From: Bradyrhizobium sediminis
Lineage (GTDB): Bacteria > Pseudomonadota > Alphaproteobacteria > Rhizobiales > Xanthobacteraceae
Length of the DNA: 64,000 nt
Direction: 5' to 3'
Assembly (NCBI RefSeq): GCF_018736085.1
Contig: NZ_CP076134.1
Coordinates: 682,001-746,000 of the forward strand
A program made the translations under genes and the position numbers. Shown here piece after piece: positions 7,042 through 15,662 of the stretch. Below the pieces are notes generated by a model, which was not told where the DNA came from, searched no databases, and was given only the letters and a program-made list of their open reading frames with translations. Numbering within the stretch: position 1 is the first letter of the stretch; each line of letters starts with the position of its first letter.

Positions 7042-9101
7042 TGAGGAATCCCGTCGCTAGCTTGTTCTGCAGTGTCGGAGCCGCCCCTGGCGGTCCGCGG
7101 CATGATAATGCGAAATGTGGTGCCTTGTCCCAGTCTTGAATCCAGCATCATCCGGCCGCCGAGCTGCTGGGTAACCAGATTATAAACAATGTGCAGGCCG
7201 AGCCCGGTGCCGCCCTCGTTGCGGCGGGTGGTAAAGAACGGGTCGAAGGCCTGCCGCTGCACGTCCGGCGTCATTCCGGCCCCGTTATCGGCAAAAATGA
7301 TCTCGACATCGTCGCTGCCGCGCGGTCGCGCCGAAATCGAGATCGCCCCGCTGCGGCCGTCGGCAAACGCATGATTGGCCGCGTTGAGGAACAAATTGGT
7401 CAGAATTTGGCCGTAGGAGCCCGGATAACCGTCGATGATGAGACCTTCCGGCACGTCGACCGAGAGCGAGATCGGCGCTCGCTTCAGCACCGGCCGCAGG
7501 CTGGCGATGATCTGGTCGGTGGCCTCCCTCAGGCTGAATTGCCGGCGTTCGGCATGCGAGCGGTCCACCGCGACCTGCTTGAACGACTGGATCAGCTCGC
7601 CGGCGCGATGCAGGTTGGCCACCAGCTGCCCCGCTGCGTCGCGCGAGGAGCGGACGAATTCCTCAAGCTGGGAGCGTCGCAGCGCGCCGTCGGATTTCAG
7701 CTCGGCCTCGAACATCTCCGCCCGCCGCGCGAAACTCGACGCCACCGTGAGGCTGATGCCGATCGGGTTGTTGACCTCATGGGCGACGCCCGCGACCAGT
7801 CCGCCGAGCGCGGCGAGCCGCTCGGCATCGATCAGGTTCTGCTGGGCGGCGTTCAGCTCGAGCAGCGCGCCCTCGGCCTTCTCCTTCGAGGTGCGCAGCT
7901 CGTCTTCGGTTTCGCGCTTGGCGATGGCGTTCTCGCGGAACACCTCCACCGCGCGCGCCATCGCGCCGACCTCGTCCCTGGCGTTGGTGCCCTGCACCCG
8001 CCGATTGTAGTCGCCGGTGGTGATGGCATGCATCGCCGCCATGATCTGCTGCAGCGGCAACCGGATCGAAAGCGCGATGATGACCCCGGCGCTGAGGATG
8101 ATGCCGAGGAAGATCACGGCGATCGATAGCACCTTGCGGGAGATGTTGTTCAGCGTGCGGTCGAAGGTCGCCTGCGCCTTCTGCTCGCGCTGGCGCATCT
8201 TCACCGACAGATCGTCGATGGCGCCGATGGCCTCGGCCTGGCTGGCGTCGATGGTGTTGCGCAGCAGCTCGGTCCGGTTCGCCAGCTGCTCCGACAATTT
8301 GGCGAAGCCCGCGCGCAGCGCGGCTGTTCTGGCCTGCAGCCGCTGCAGCGCCAGCCGCTGCAGATCGTTGTCGGCGAGATCGGACATGACAGGGATGGTT
8401 TTCTCGATGGTCTCGGTATTCCTGCGGGCGTCCTCGGCGGAGGCGCTAGCCAGCGACAGATAATAGGAGTTGGCGGCGACCAGCATCGCGGTGAACGCCT
8501 CGCGCGATTTGCCGAGCGACGGCCAGATCAGCGCCTCGCGATGCCCGGTGGCGCCCTCGATGATCGAATACAGTCCGGCCATGTCCTTGGCGGGGGCCAG
8601 CACCTGGTCCTGGTAGGTCTTCGTGATCGTGGCCTGGACCGCGCGCAACTCGCCGAAGCCGTTGAGGAATTTCTCGGTGACGCGCTCGAGTTCCGCCACC
8701 GATCCCGACAGCATCGGGTCAGTCGAGGCGCGGGTGGTCAGCGTGCCCAGCACCGCCTCGCGCAGCAGCAGGATCTCGGCGAACAGTTCGGGGCTCGGCT
8801 GGTTGATGTAGCGGTGGATCAGGTTCTGCAGGCGGCCGGTTTCGCTTTCCAGCAGCGCCAGGACCTTGTCGGATTCGCGTACCTGCCGCACGTCGTCCCA
8901 GGCGGAGCGAAGCACCTGGGCGCCGTTCCAGATCATGGCGGCAAGCACCACGACCACCGCCGAGTTCAGCGCGGCAATCGACAGGATGCGCCAGCGGATC
9001 GGCACTGCGCGGACCAACCCGACAATGCGGGCGCGGGTCCGCGCGGCGAGGCTCGCCGGCCGTTCCACAGCTTCGTCCTGCCGCGGTGTCGCCAAAGCCA
9101 A
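7011..9101 (-). CDS. Membrane sensor histidine kinase with HAMP domain
   Basis: A 696-residue sensor. A first membrane span (about 40-60) is followed by a large periplasmic helical region (60-322), a second span (about 323-346), a HAMP linker (347-395, RLPLQQIMAAMHAITTGDY), a coiled coil, and a kinase core with phospho-acceptor H441 (VAGVAHEVNNPIG). The HATPase has NLFLNAANHAF, DNGAGM and GTGLGLHIVYNLV. The HE-NNP motif is typical of DctB-like kinases. It starts two bases after the stop of a TRAP-type binding-protein gene, so the binding protein probably presents the ligand to the periplasmic region. Confidence 0.88.
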   Translation of the reverse strand: MALATPRQDEAVERPASLAARTRARIVGLVRAVPIRWRILSIAALNSAVVVVLAAMIWNGAQVLRSAWDDVRQVRESDKVLALLESETGRLQNLIHRYINQPSPELFAEILLLREAVLGTLTTRASTDPMLSGSVAELERVTEKFLNGFGELRAVQATITKTYQDQVLAPAKDMAGLYSIIEGATGHREALIWPSLGKSREAFTAMLVAANSYYLSLASASAEDARRNTETIEKTIPVMSDLADNDLQRLALQRLQARTAALRAGFAKLSEQLANRTELLRNTIDASQAEAIGAIDDLSVKMRQREQKAQATFDRTLNNISRKVLSIAVIFLGIILSAGVIIALSIRLPLQQIMAAMHAITTGDYNRRVQGTNARDEVGAMARAVEVFRENAIAKRETEDELRTSKEKAEGALLELNAAQQNLIDAERLAALGGLVAGVAHEVNNPIGISLTVASSFARRAEMFEAELKSDGALRRSQLEEFVRSSRDAAGQLVANLHRAGELIQSFKQVAVDRSHAERRQFSLREATDQIIASLRPVLKRAPISLSVDVPEGLIIDGYPGSYGQILTNLFLNAANHAFADGRSGAISISARPRGSDDVEIIFADNGAGMTPDVQRQAFDPFFTTRRNEGGTGLGLHIVYNLVTQQLGGRMMLDSRLGQGTTFRIIMPRTARGGSDTAEQASDGIPQWPNRTMSST

Positions 9102-9102
9102 T

Positions 9103-10104
9103 TCACTCCACCTTGCGAATTCGTTCGATCAACTGCGCCGCCGCGGGATCGCGCCGCGCCTTGGCGTAGATGCCGGTCATCGCGGCTTCGAAGGGCTCGC
9201 GGTCGAAATCGGTCACGATGGTCACCCCCGCGGCTTCCGCCTGCCGGCGCGACTGCTCCTCGAGATCGCGCCATTTCTCGCGCATGAACCGGCTCGACCG
9301 CAGCGCCGCCTCGCGAAAAATCTTGCGGTCCTCGGCCGACAGGCTATCCCAGGCTTTCTGCGACATCACCAGCACTTCCGGCGACATCGTGTGTTCGGTG
9401 AGGGTGTAGTAGCCGGCGTACTTGTAATGATCCGTGGTGACGAAGGATGGCCAGTTGTTGTCCGCGCCGTCGACCAGCTTTGTGGCAAGCCCGGTGAGGA
9501 CCCGTCCATAGGGCAGTTCGACCGGTTCGGCGCCGAGGCCCCTTATCATGGCGGACATCAATTCGGACTGTTGCACGCGAAGCCGCAAGCCTTTCATGTC
9601 GGCGGTCGAGCGGACCGGCCGGACGCTGTTGTAGATCGATCGCGCCCCGGAATCATAGAACGCCAGCCCGACAAATCCGTAAGCGTCGAAGCTGCCGAGA
9701 ATTTCATTACCGATCGGTCCATCCAGCACCTTCTGCAGATGTTCGGCGGAGCGAAACAGGAACGGCATCGCCAGCACGCTCATGGCCGGCACGAAGGTTC
9801 CGATCAGCGCCACGTTGCTGCGATTGAGATCGATGGCGCCGGCACGGGTCTGCTCGATGGTTTCCTTTTCCTCGCCGAGCTGGCGCGAGTGAAACACCCG
9901 GATCTGGTGCCGGCCGCCGCTCTTCTCCGCGATCATGCGGCCCATGTAACGCAGCGCCTGCACGGTCGGATAATCTTCGCTCTGGGTGTCGGCGGCGCGG
10001 AATTCGCGCGCGACCGCGCCCGTCGAGACCGCCGTCAAGGACAACGCGACAACGAGTGCTACCGTCCGCGAAAGTTCGGCGCGGCTGTACACAGGCAAAA
10101 TCAT
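9103..10104 (-). CDS. TRAP-type (DctP family) periplasmic substrate-binding protein
   Basis: A 333-residue DctP-family protein with signal peptide (VALVVALSLTAVSTGAVA). The family hallmarks are visible: HSRQLGEEKETIEQTRAGAIDL, MKGLRLRVQQSELMSAMIRGLGAEPVELPYGRVLTGL, and VDGADNNWPSF. The Arg in KGLRLRV is the usual carboxylate-binding residue, so the ligand is probably an organic acid. There are no DctQ/DctM permease genes nearby; it is instead the first gene of a four-gene two-component operon. I infer a sensory role rather than uptake. GAGGGG precedes the ATG. Confidence 0.85.
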   Translation of the reverse strand: MILPVYSRAELSRTVALVVALSLTAVSTGAVAREFRAADTQSEDYPTVQALRYMGRMIAEKSGGRHQIRVFHSRQLGEEKETIEQTRAGAIDLNRSNVALIGTFVPAMSVLAMPFLFRSAEHLQKVLDGPIGNEILGSFDAYGFVGLAFYDSGARSIYNSVRPVRSTADMKGLRLRVQQSELMSAMIRGLGAEPVELPYGRVLTGLATKLVDGADNNWPSFVTTDHYKYAGYYTLTEHTMSPEVLVMSQKAWDSLSAEDRKIFREAALRSSRFMREKWRDLEEQSRRQAEAAGVTIVTDFDREPFEAAMTGIYAKARRDPAAAQLIERIRKVE

Positions 10105-10313
10105 CCCCTCATGATGGTGTCGCTGCGCGGGAAAAAAGGTTCAACCCCATTTAGCAGAAGCCGGCGAGAGATGGCTATCCTGCCAACGTCGGGGAGGCGT
10201 CAATGGTGCGCTGCGGCTTCTCGCTTTTGCCGATTGAAACCGCCGGCGTAGGGTCTTATCAGGGCGCATCACACGCAAAACGCGTATCGGCCGCGACGGA
10301 TTAGAATGGTTTT

Positions 10314-11642
10314 ATGGTGAATTCGGCTCTCAGGTTCTTGCAACTCGCCGCCATCGCCGCCGCGGTGACCCTGACGTCGCCGGCGTGGGCGGTGACCGAG
10401 ATCAGGTGGTGGCACGCGATGTCGGGCGAACTCGGCCGGCAGCTGGAGAAGCTAGCTGCGGATTTCAACGCATCGCAATCCGAATACCGGATCATGCCGA
10501 GCTACAAGGGCAACTACACCGAAACCGTGATGGCGTCGATTTTCGCGTTCCGCTCGCGCAGCCAGCCCGCCATCGTTCAGGTCAACGAGATCGCGACCGC
10601 GACCATGATGGCCGCGAAAGGCGCGATCTACCCGGTGTTCGAATTGATGCGCAACGAAGCCGAGGCGTTTTCGCCGGCCGCGTATCTTCCGGCGGTGACC
10701 GGCTACTATGCCGATATCGCCGGCAACATGCTGTCGTTCCCGTTCAACGCCTCGACACCGATCCTTTATTACAACAAGGCCATGTTCCGTGCCGCCGGCC
10801 TCGACCCCGAAGCGGCGCCGAAGACCTGGCCGGAGGTCGGCGCGGCAGCAAAGCGGCTGCGGGCGTCCGGCGCGGCCTGCGGCTTGACCACTTCCTGGCC
10901 GTCATGGATCAACGTCGAGAATTTTTCCGCATTCCACAATCTGCCGATCTCGACCAGGGCCAACGGCTTCGGCGGCCTCGACGCCGAACTCAATTTCAAC
11001 AATCCGGTGATGGTGCGCCATATCGCGCAACTGTCGGAGTGGCAGGCCACCAAGGTGTTCGACTACAGCGGCCGGGCGCAGACCGCGGAGCCGCGGTTTC
11101 AGAAGGGCGAATGTGGAATCTTCATCGGCTCCTCGGCGACGCGCGCCGACATCAAGGCCAATTCGAAATTCGAGGTCGGCTACGGCATGCTGCCGTACTG
11201 GCCCGACGTCGCCGGCGCGCCGCAGAACACCATCATCGGCGGTGCGACCTTGTGGGTGCTGCGCGACCGGCCGCGAGCCGAATACAAGGGCGTGGCGAAA
11301 TTCTTCGGATTCCTGTCGAGGCCGGAGGTTCAGGCGGCGTGGCACCAGAACACCGGTTACCTGCCGGTGACGCGGGCGGCGTTCGATCTGACCCGCGCGC
11401 AGGGTTTTTACGACCGCAACCCGGGTGCGGCGATCTCGATCGAGCAGATCACCCAGAAGGTGCCGACCGAAAATTCGCGGGGGCTCCGGCTCGGCTCCTT
11501 CGTGCTGGTCCGCGATACGATCGACGACGAACTGGAGCAGGCCTTCGCCGGCAAGAAAACCGCGCAAGGAGCACTCGATTCCGCCGTCGAGCGCGGCAAC
11601 CGGCTGCTGCGCCAGTTCGAGCGCGCCAATCCGGACCGGTAG
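10314..11642 (+). CDS. ugpB: UgpB-like ABC substrate-binding protein
   Basis: A 442-residue family-1 solute-binding protein with a signal peptide (to about residue 26). EIRWWHAMSGELG, FPFNASTPILYYNK, WPEVGAAAKRLRASG and QNTIIGGATLWVL match the glycerol-3-phosphate binding protein UgpB, which delivers sn-glycerol-3-phosphate or its diesters to UgpAEC. No ugpA, ugpE or ugpC follows; the next gene is an unrelated kinase. I see no Pho box in the 209 bases upstream. It is divergent from the TRAP-binding-protein operon. The permease may be elsewhere in the genome. Confidence 0.8.
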   Translation: MVNSALRFLQLAAIAAAVTLTSPAWAVTEIRWWHAMSGELGRQLEKLAADFNASQSEYRIMPSYKGNYTETVMASIFAFRSRSQPAIVQVNEIATATMMAAKGAIYPVFELMRNEAEAFSPAAYLPAVTGYYADIAGNMLSFPFNASTPILYYNKAMFRAAGLDPEAAPKTWPEVGAAAKRLRASGAACGLTTSWPSWINVENFSAFHNLPISTRANGFGGLDAELNFNNPVMVRHIAQLSEWQATKVFDYSGRAQTAEPRFQKGECGIFIGSSATRADIKANSKFEVGYGMLPYWPDVAGAPQNTIIGGATLWVLRDRPRAEYKGVAKFFGFLSRPEVQAAWHQNTGYLPVTRAAFDLTRAQGFYDRNPGAAISIEQITQKVPTENSRGLRLGSFVLVRDTIDDELEQAFAGKKTAQGALDSAVERGNRLLRQFERANPDR

Positions 11643-11690
11643 AGGTATGTCGCCGGCATCGAATCAGGAAGGGCGCGGCCTCTGCCATTC

Positions 11691-12641
11691 ATGCACTCAC
11701 TGCCGGTTCTGACGAACCCTGAGGCTTTCCGGTCGTGGCGAGCCGACGCGTCGCTGTGGTTGCCGGCGGCGCTCGATATTGCACGCAGCCACGGCCTTCC
11801 GTGCACGACACCTCAGCCATTCACCAATGGTACCAATCTTGTCGTCGGTCTCGATAGCCGGCTGATCCTGAAGATCTTTCCGCCATTCCTGCGCAGCCAG
11901 TTCGCTTCAGAGCGGATCGCGCTGGCGCAGCTTCGCGGACGGCTCAGTATTCCGATTCCCGAAATCGTGTTGGAGGGCGAGCGCGACGATTGGCCGTATC
12001 TCGTCATCACGCGATTATCCGGCATCCCGGGCAACGAATCGTGGCCTGCCTTGCCGGAGGAGCAGAAGGAGCGCGTCCTCGCCCAGATCGGTGCGGCCAT
12101 CGCGGAAGTGCAGCGTGTTCCCTGCGGTGAGCTAAGCCGGATCGAGCCGGGCTGGGACCGGTTCATGCGTGGGCAGATCGAAGGATGCCGGGCAAGACAC
12201 CGGCGCCTCGGATTGCCGCGAAAATTCCTGGACGGGCTGGACGATCTGCTTTCCGATGCGGAAGCGCTGGTTGTGCTGGAGGCGCCGCCGGTGATCCTGA
12301 CCGGGGAATACATTCCGGAGAACTTTCTGCTGAGTTGCGAAGGCGGAGGCTGGCGGCTTTCGGGGCTGATCGACTTCGGCGACGTGATGACGGGAAGGGG
12401 CGAATACGACCTGCTGGGCCCGAGCGCCTTCATGACCGCCGGGATGCCGCGTCGCGTTCGAAGCCTGTTCGCGGGATTCGGCTATTCCAGCGCGGATATC
12501 GATTTCGCCGTGAAGCGCCGGCTGATGGCGCTGCTTCTGCTGCACCGCGCCAGCGATCCCAACAGCCATATCTGTATCGAGGGTTGGCAGCGGAACGCCG
12601 ATGACCTCTACGAACTGCAGGAATTGCTCTGGCCCGTTTGA
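11691..12641 (+). CDS. APH-fold phosphotransferase with altered catalytic loop
   Basis: A 316-residue protein of the aminoglycoside-phosphotransferase/choline-kinase fold. An N-lobe region (about 45-120) has NGTNLVVGL and LILKIFP, with the ATP-binding Lys. The catalytic loop, normally HGDxxxxN, reads TGEYIPEN: Thr replaces His and Glu the Asp base, with the Asn kept. The metal site LIDFGDVMTG keeps the Asp. The substrate is unknown; members phosphorylate antibiotics, sugars or small metabolites. It lies 48 bases after ugpB on the same strand, possibly co-transcribed. Confidence 0.7.
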   Translation: MHSLPVLTNPEAFRSWRADASLWLPAALDIARSHGLPCTTPQPFTNGTNLVVGLDSRLILKIFPPFLRSQFASERIALAQLRGRLSIPIPEIVLEGERDDWPYLVITRLSGIPGNESWPALPEEQKERVLAQIGAAIAEVQRVPCGELSRIEPGWDRFMRGQIEGCRARHRRLGLPRKFLDGLDDLLSDAEALVVLEAPPVILTGEYIPENFLLSCEGGGWRLSGLIDFGDVMTGRGEYDLLGPSAFMTAGMPRRVRSLFAGFGYSSADIDFAVKRRLMALLLLHRASDPNSHICIEGWQRNADDLYELQELLWPV

Positions 12642-12706
12642 CCGCGGAGATGACCGCGGCGCGGGCCTATCCGCCGTCGCACAAGAAAATAGCGATCGCA
12701 ATAATC

Positions 12707-12743
12707 TGCATACAAAACAGGCAAAGAAGCCTCTTTGTATGCA
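12707..12743. promoter_or_regulatory. Candidate GntR operator, long dyad
   Basis: TGCATACAAA at 12707-12716 and TTTGTATGCA at 12734-12743 form a perfect 10-bp dyad, with an inner AGGC/GCCT pair. TTGTATGCA-like half sites resemble FCD-type GntR operators (TTGTATACAA). It lies 158 bases before the transporter operon that ends with a GntR gene, so autoregulation of the whole operon is likely. The surrounding 259-base gap holds no gene. Confidence 0.5.
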
Positions 12744-12900
12744 ATGCCATGCGCCGGCGCGAAGCGTTCATGGCCCGGGAATTCCAGCATTCATTTAGAG
12801 AATCAATGGATTAGCTGGATATTAGGCCTTCGTTAAGTTCTGGCACAAACCTTGCGAAGTCTGTTCCAAAGCCGATTCCCCTCGTGCGTTGGAGCAGCAC

Positions 12901-14520
12901 ATGAAGCGTCGCGATTTTCTGAAATCTGTCACCGGGGTTGCGGCGGGCACGATGGTGCCGGCGCCGGCGATCTGGTCCGCCGCCAAGGCTGACGCCCGTT
13001 CCGAGACGCTGTTGATCGTCTCGGAAAGCGGTCCCAACAATCTCGACATTCACGGCGTCGGCACCAATGTGCCCGGCTACGAGGTATCGTGGAATTGCTA
13101 CGACCGCTTGATCAGCCACGAAATGAAGAGCGGTCCCGGCGGCGTGCCGTATTACGACCGCGACAAGTTCAAGCCCGAACTCGCCGAAGACATGAAGGTC
13201 GGCGACATGTCGGTGACCTTCAAGCTGAAGAAGAACGCGAAATTCCACGACGGCGCGCCGGTGACGGCAAAGGACGTCAAGTGGTCGCTCGACCGCGCGG
13301 TCTCTGTCGGCGGCTTCCCGACCTTCCAGATGGGCGCTGGCTCGCTGACCAAGACCGAGCAATTCGTCGTCGTCGACGACAATACGGTGCGGATCGATTT
13401 CGCCAAGAAGGACCGCCTGACGATTCCCGATCTCGCGGTGATCGTACCCTGCGTGATCAATTCCGAACTGGTGAAGAAGAACGCCAGCGAGAAGGACCCG
13501 TGGGGTCTCGAATACACCAAGCAGCAGACCGCGGGCGGCGGCGCCTACAAGGTGACGAAGTGGACTGCCGGCACCGAAGTGATCATGGAGCGCAACGACG
13601 CCTGGGTCGGCGGATCCTTGCCCAAGGTCAAGCGGGTGATCTGGCGCATGGTGCCGCAGGCCGGCAACCGCCGCGCGCTCTTGGAGCGCGGCGACGCCGA
13701 CATCTCCTACGATCTGCCGAACAAGGACTTCGTCGAGCTCAAGGGCGACGGCAAGCTCAATATCGTGTCGGTGCCGTATTCCAACGGCGTCCAGTACATC
13801 GGCATGAACGTCAAGATTCCGCCGTTCGACAATCCGAAGGTGCGCGAGGCGGTTGCCTGTGCGATCCCCTATCAGAAGATCATGGATGCGGTGCTGTTCG
13901 GTCTCGCCAGGCCGATGTTCGGCGCAGCCGCCAATGCGCCGACCGAGGTGGCGTGGCCGCAGCCGACCAAATTCATCACCGACATCGCGAAGGCCAAGGC
14001 GTTGCTGGCGGAAGCCGGCTATCCCAACGGCTTCGAGACCACGCTGTCGTTCGATCTCGGATTTGCCGGGGTCAACGAGCCGCTCTGCGTGCTGGTGCAG
14101 GAGAGCCTGGGGCAGATCGGAATCAAGACCACCATCAACAAGATTCCGGGCGCCAACTGGCGCACCGAGCTCAACAAGAAGGTGCTGCCGCTCTACACCA
14201 ACGTGTTCTCCGGCTGGCTCGATTATCCCGAATACTTCTTCATCTGGTGTTACGACGGCAAGAATTCGATCTTCAACACCATGAGCTACCAGTCGAAGAC
14301 GATGGACGATTTCATCCATGGCGCCGTCGACGCCGCCGCGATCGGCGACAAGGCGACCTACGACAAGGACGTCAAGGGCTTCGTCGACCTGGCGTTCAAG
14401 GATATCCCGCGCATCCCGCTGTATCAGCCCTATGTCAACGTCGCGATGCAGAAGAACGTCTCGGGCTATCAGTACTGGTTCCACCGCCGTCTCGACTACC
14501 GCGCGCTGGTGAAAGCGTAA
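12901..14520 (+). CDS. Family-5 ABC substrate-binding protein (Tat-exported)
   Basis: A 539-residue oligopeptide-type binding protein. It starts with a twin-arginine signal, MKRRDFLKSVTG, and a cleavage region near SAAKADA. SBP_bac_5 features include FHDGAPVTAKDVKWSLDRA, QQTAGGGAYKVTKW and NPKVREAVACAIPYQKIMDAVLFG. I take the ATG with GGAGCAGCAC before it rather than a TTG four codons upstream. It is followed by two permeases, a fused ATPase and AtzG/E/H-like genes, so the substrate is probably a urea- or amide-type compound rather than a peptide. That is an inference from context. Confidence 0.88.
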   Translation: MKRRDFLKSVTGVAAGTMVPAPAIWSAAKADARSETLLIVSESGPNNLDIHGVGTNVPGYEVSWNCYDRLISHEMKSGPGGVPYYDRDKFKPELAEDMKVGDMSVTFKLKKNAKFHDGAPVTAKDVKWSLDRAVSVGGFPTFQMGAGSLTKTEQFVVVDDNTVRIDFAKKDRLTIPDLAVIVPCVINSELVKKNASEKDPWGLEYTKQQTAGGGAYKVTKWTAGTEVIMERNDAWVGGSLPKVKRVIWRMVPQAGNRRALLERGDADISYDLPNKDFVELKGDGKLNIVSVPYSNGVQYIGMNVKIPPFDNPKVREAVACAIPYQKIMDAVLFGLARPMFGAAANAPTEVAWPQPTKFITDIAKAKALLAEAGYPNGFETTLSFDLGFAGVNEPLCVLVQESLGQIGIKTTINKIPGANWRTELNKKVLPLYTNVFSGWLDYPEYFFIWCYDGKNSIFNTMSYQSKTMDDFIHGAVDAAAIGDKATYDKDVKGFVDLAFKDIPRIPLYQPYVNVAMQKNVSGYQYWFHRRLDYRALVKA

Positions 14521-14522
14521 CG

Positions 14523-14620
14523 GGGCGAATGGCGAAATGGCGAATGGCGAATAGGGAGTAGCGAATAGTGACAGAGAGCAGCGACGGTTGTCCATTCGCC
14601 ATTCGCCATTCGCTATTCGC
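14523..14620. repeat. Heptamer inverted array (family B, copy 1)
   Basis: Degenerate heptamers (GGCGAAT, GGCGAAA, AGCGAAT, GGGAGTA) run on the left, and their complements (CCATTCGCCATTCGC...CTATTCGC) on the right, around a short unique spacer. It would form a long imperfect hairpin. It fills the gap between the binding protein and the first permease. Other copies are at 21253, 47243 and 51557. Confidence 0.75.
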
Positions 14621-14638
14621 ATGGCGCGCGAGCGCGCC

Positions 14639-15652
14639 ATGCTGACCATGATCGGCAAGCGGCTGATGTTTGCGATCCCGAGCCTGATCGGGGTCGTGAT
14701 CGTCACCTTCCTGCTGACCCGGGCGCTGCCCGGCGACCCCGCGGCGTATTTCGCAGGGCCGGCGGCGACCAAGGAGGCGGTCGAGCAGATCCGCAAGAAG
14801 CTCGGCCTCGACAAGCCGCTGATCGAGCAGTTCTTTCGCTACACCAACGATCTCATCCACGGCGATTTCGGCAGTTCGCTCACTACCGGTCAGCCGGTCG
14901 CAACTGAAATCCGCAACCGCCTGCCGGCCTCCGCCGAACTCACTTTGCTCGGTCTCGTGGTCTCGATCGTGATCGCGATTCCGCTCGGCGTCATGGCGGC
15001 GACCCGGCCGGGCTCGTGGATCGATCATCTCTGCCGGGTGACGACGACGGCCGGCGTGTCGCTGCCGGTGTTCTTTACCGGATTGGTGCTGGTCTATGTC
15101 TTCTATTTCCGGCTCGGGTGGTCGCCGGCGCCGCTGGGGCGGCTCGATGTGTTCTACAGTGCGCCGAATTCAGTGACCGGCTTCTATCTGATCGACGCCC
15201 TGATCGCGCGCGACCTCGAGACCTTTCGTTCGGCGCTGAGCCAGTTGATCCTGCCCGCGATGACGCTAGCCGTGTTCTCGCTGGCGCCGATCGCTCGCAT
15301 GACGCGGGCCTCGATGCTGGCGGTGCTGTCGTCGGACTTCGTGCGCACCGCGCGCGCCAGCGGCCTTTCGCCGGGCACCGTGATCGTCACCTACGCCTTC
15401 CGCAACGCCATGCTGCCGGTCATCACCACGCTGAGCATGGTGTTCTCGTTCCTGCTGGGGGCCAACGTGCTGGTGGAAAAGGTTTTCGCCTGGCCCGGCA
15501 TCGGCTCCTACGCGGTGGAAGCCCTGATCTCGTCGGATTTCGCGCCGGTGCAGGGCTTCGTGCTGACCATGGCGGTGATGTACGTGCTGCTCAATCTCCT
15601 GATCGACATCCTCTACGGCGTGATCGATCCCAGGGTAAGGCTAGAAGGGTAG
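14639..15652 (+). CDS. ABC transporter permease, DppB type
   Basis: A 337-residue inner-membrane permease with about six spans. The N-terminal signature MIGKRLMFAIPSLIGVVIVTFLL and RALPGDPAAYFAG is typical of DppB/OppB. The EAA loop (RTARASGLSPGTVIVTYAFRNAMLPVI) is near residues 240-265. ATGs at 14621, 14639 and 14648 are all possible; 14621 abuts the repeat and has no ribosome site, so I chose 14639. It pairs with the DppC-type permease 10 bases downstream to form the channel for the family-5 binding protein. Confidence 0.85.
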   Translation: MLTMIGKRLMFAIPSLIGVVIVTFLLTRALPGDPAAYFAGPAATKEAVEQIRKKLGLDKPLIEQFFRYTNDLIHGDFGSSLTTGQPVATEIRNRLPASAELTLLGLVVSIVIAIPLGVMAATRPGSWIDHLCRVTTTAGVSLPVFFTGLVLVYVFYFRLGWSPAPLGRLDVFYSAPNSVTGFYLIDALIARDLETFRSALSQLILPAMTLAVFSLAPIARMTRASMLAVLSSDFVRTARASGLSPGTVIVTYAFRNAMLPVITTLSMVFSFLLGANVLVEKVFAWPGIGSYAVEALISSDFAPVQGFVLTMAVMYVLLNLLIDILYGVIDPRVRLEG

Positions 15653-15662
15653 GGGTGGAAGC

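Noticed and set aside
5809..7044. Open frame of 411 codons on the plus strand
   Set aside because: Antisense to the REC-histidine kinase, whose motifs are complete; no ribosome site or domain on the plus strand.
10105..10313. Pho box before ugpB
   Set aside because: I looked for two CTGTCAT-like units four bases apart and found none.
12889..12900. TTG start four codons before the binding-protein ATG
   Set aside because: The GGAG of the ribosome site lies inside this extension at good distance from the ATG, and the Tat signal begins at that ATG.
12811..14814. Open frame of 667 codons on the minus strand
   Set aside because: It lies opposite the family-5 binding protein, which has a Tat signal, family motifs and a ribosome site. 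The minus reading is His/Asp/Arg-rich and typical of antisense frames in GC-rich codon usage.
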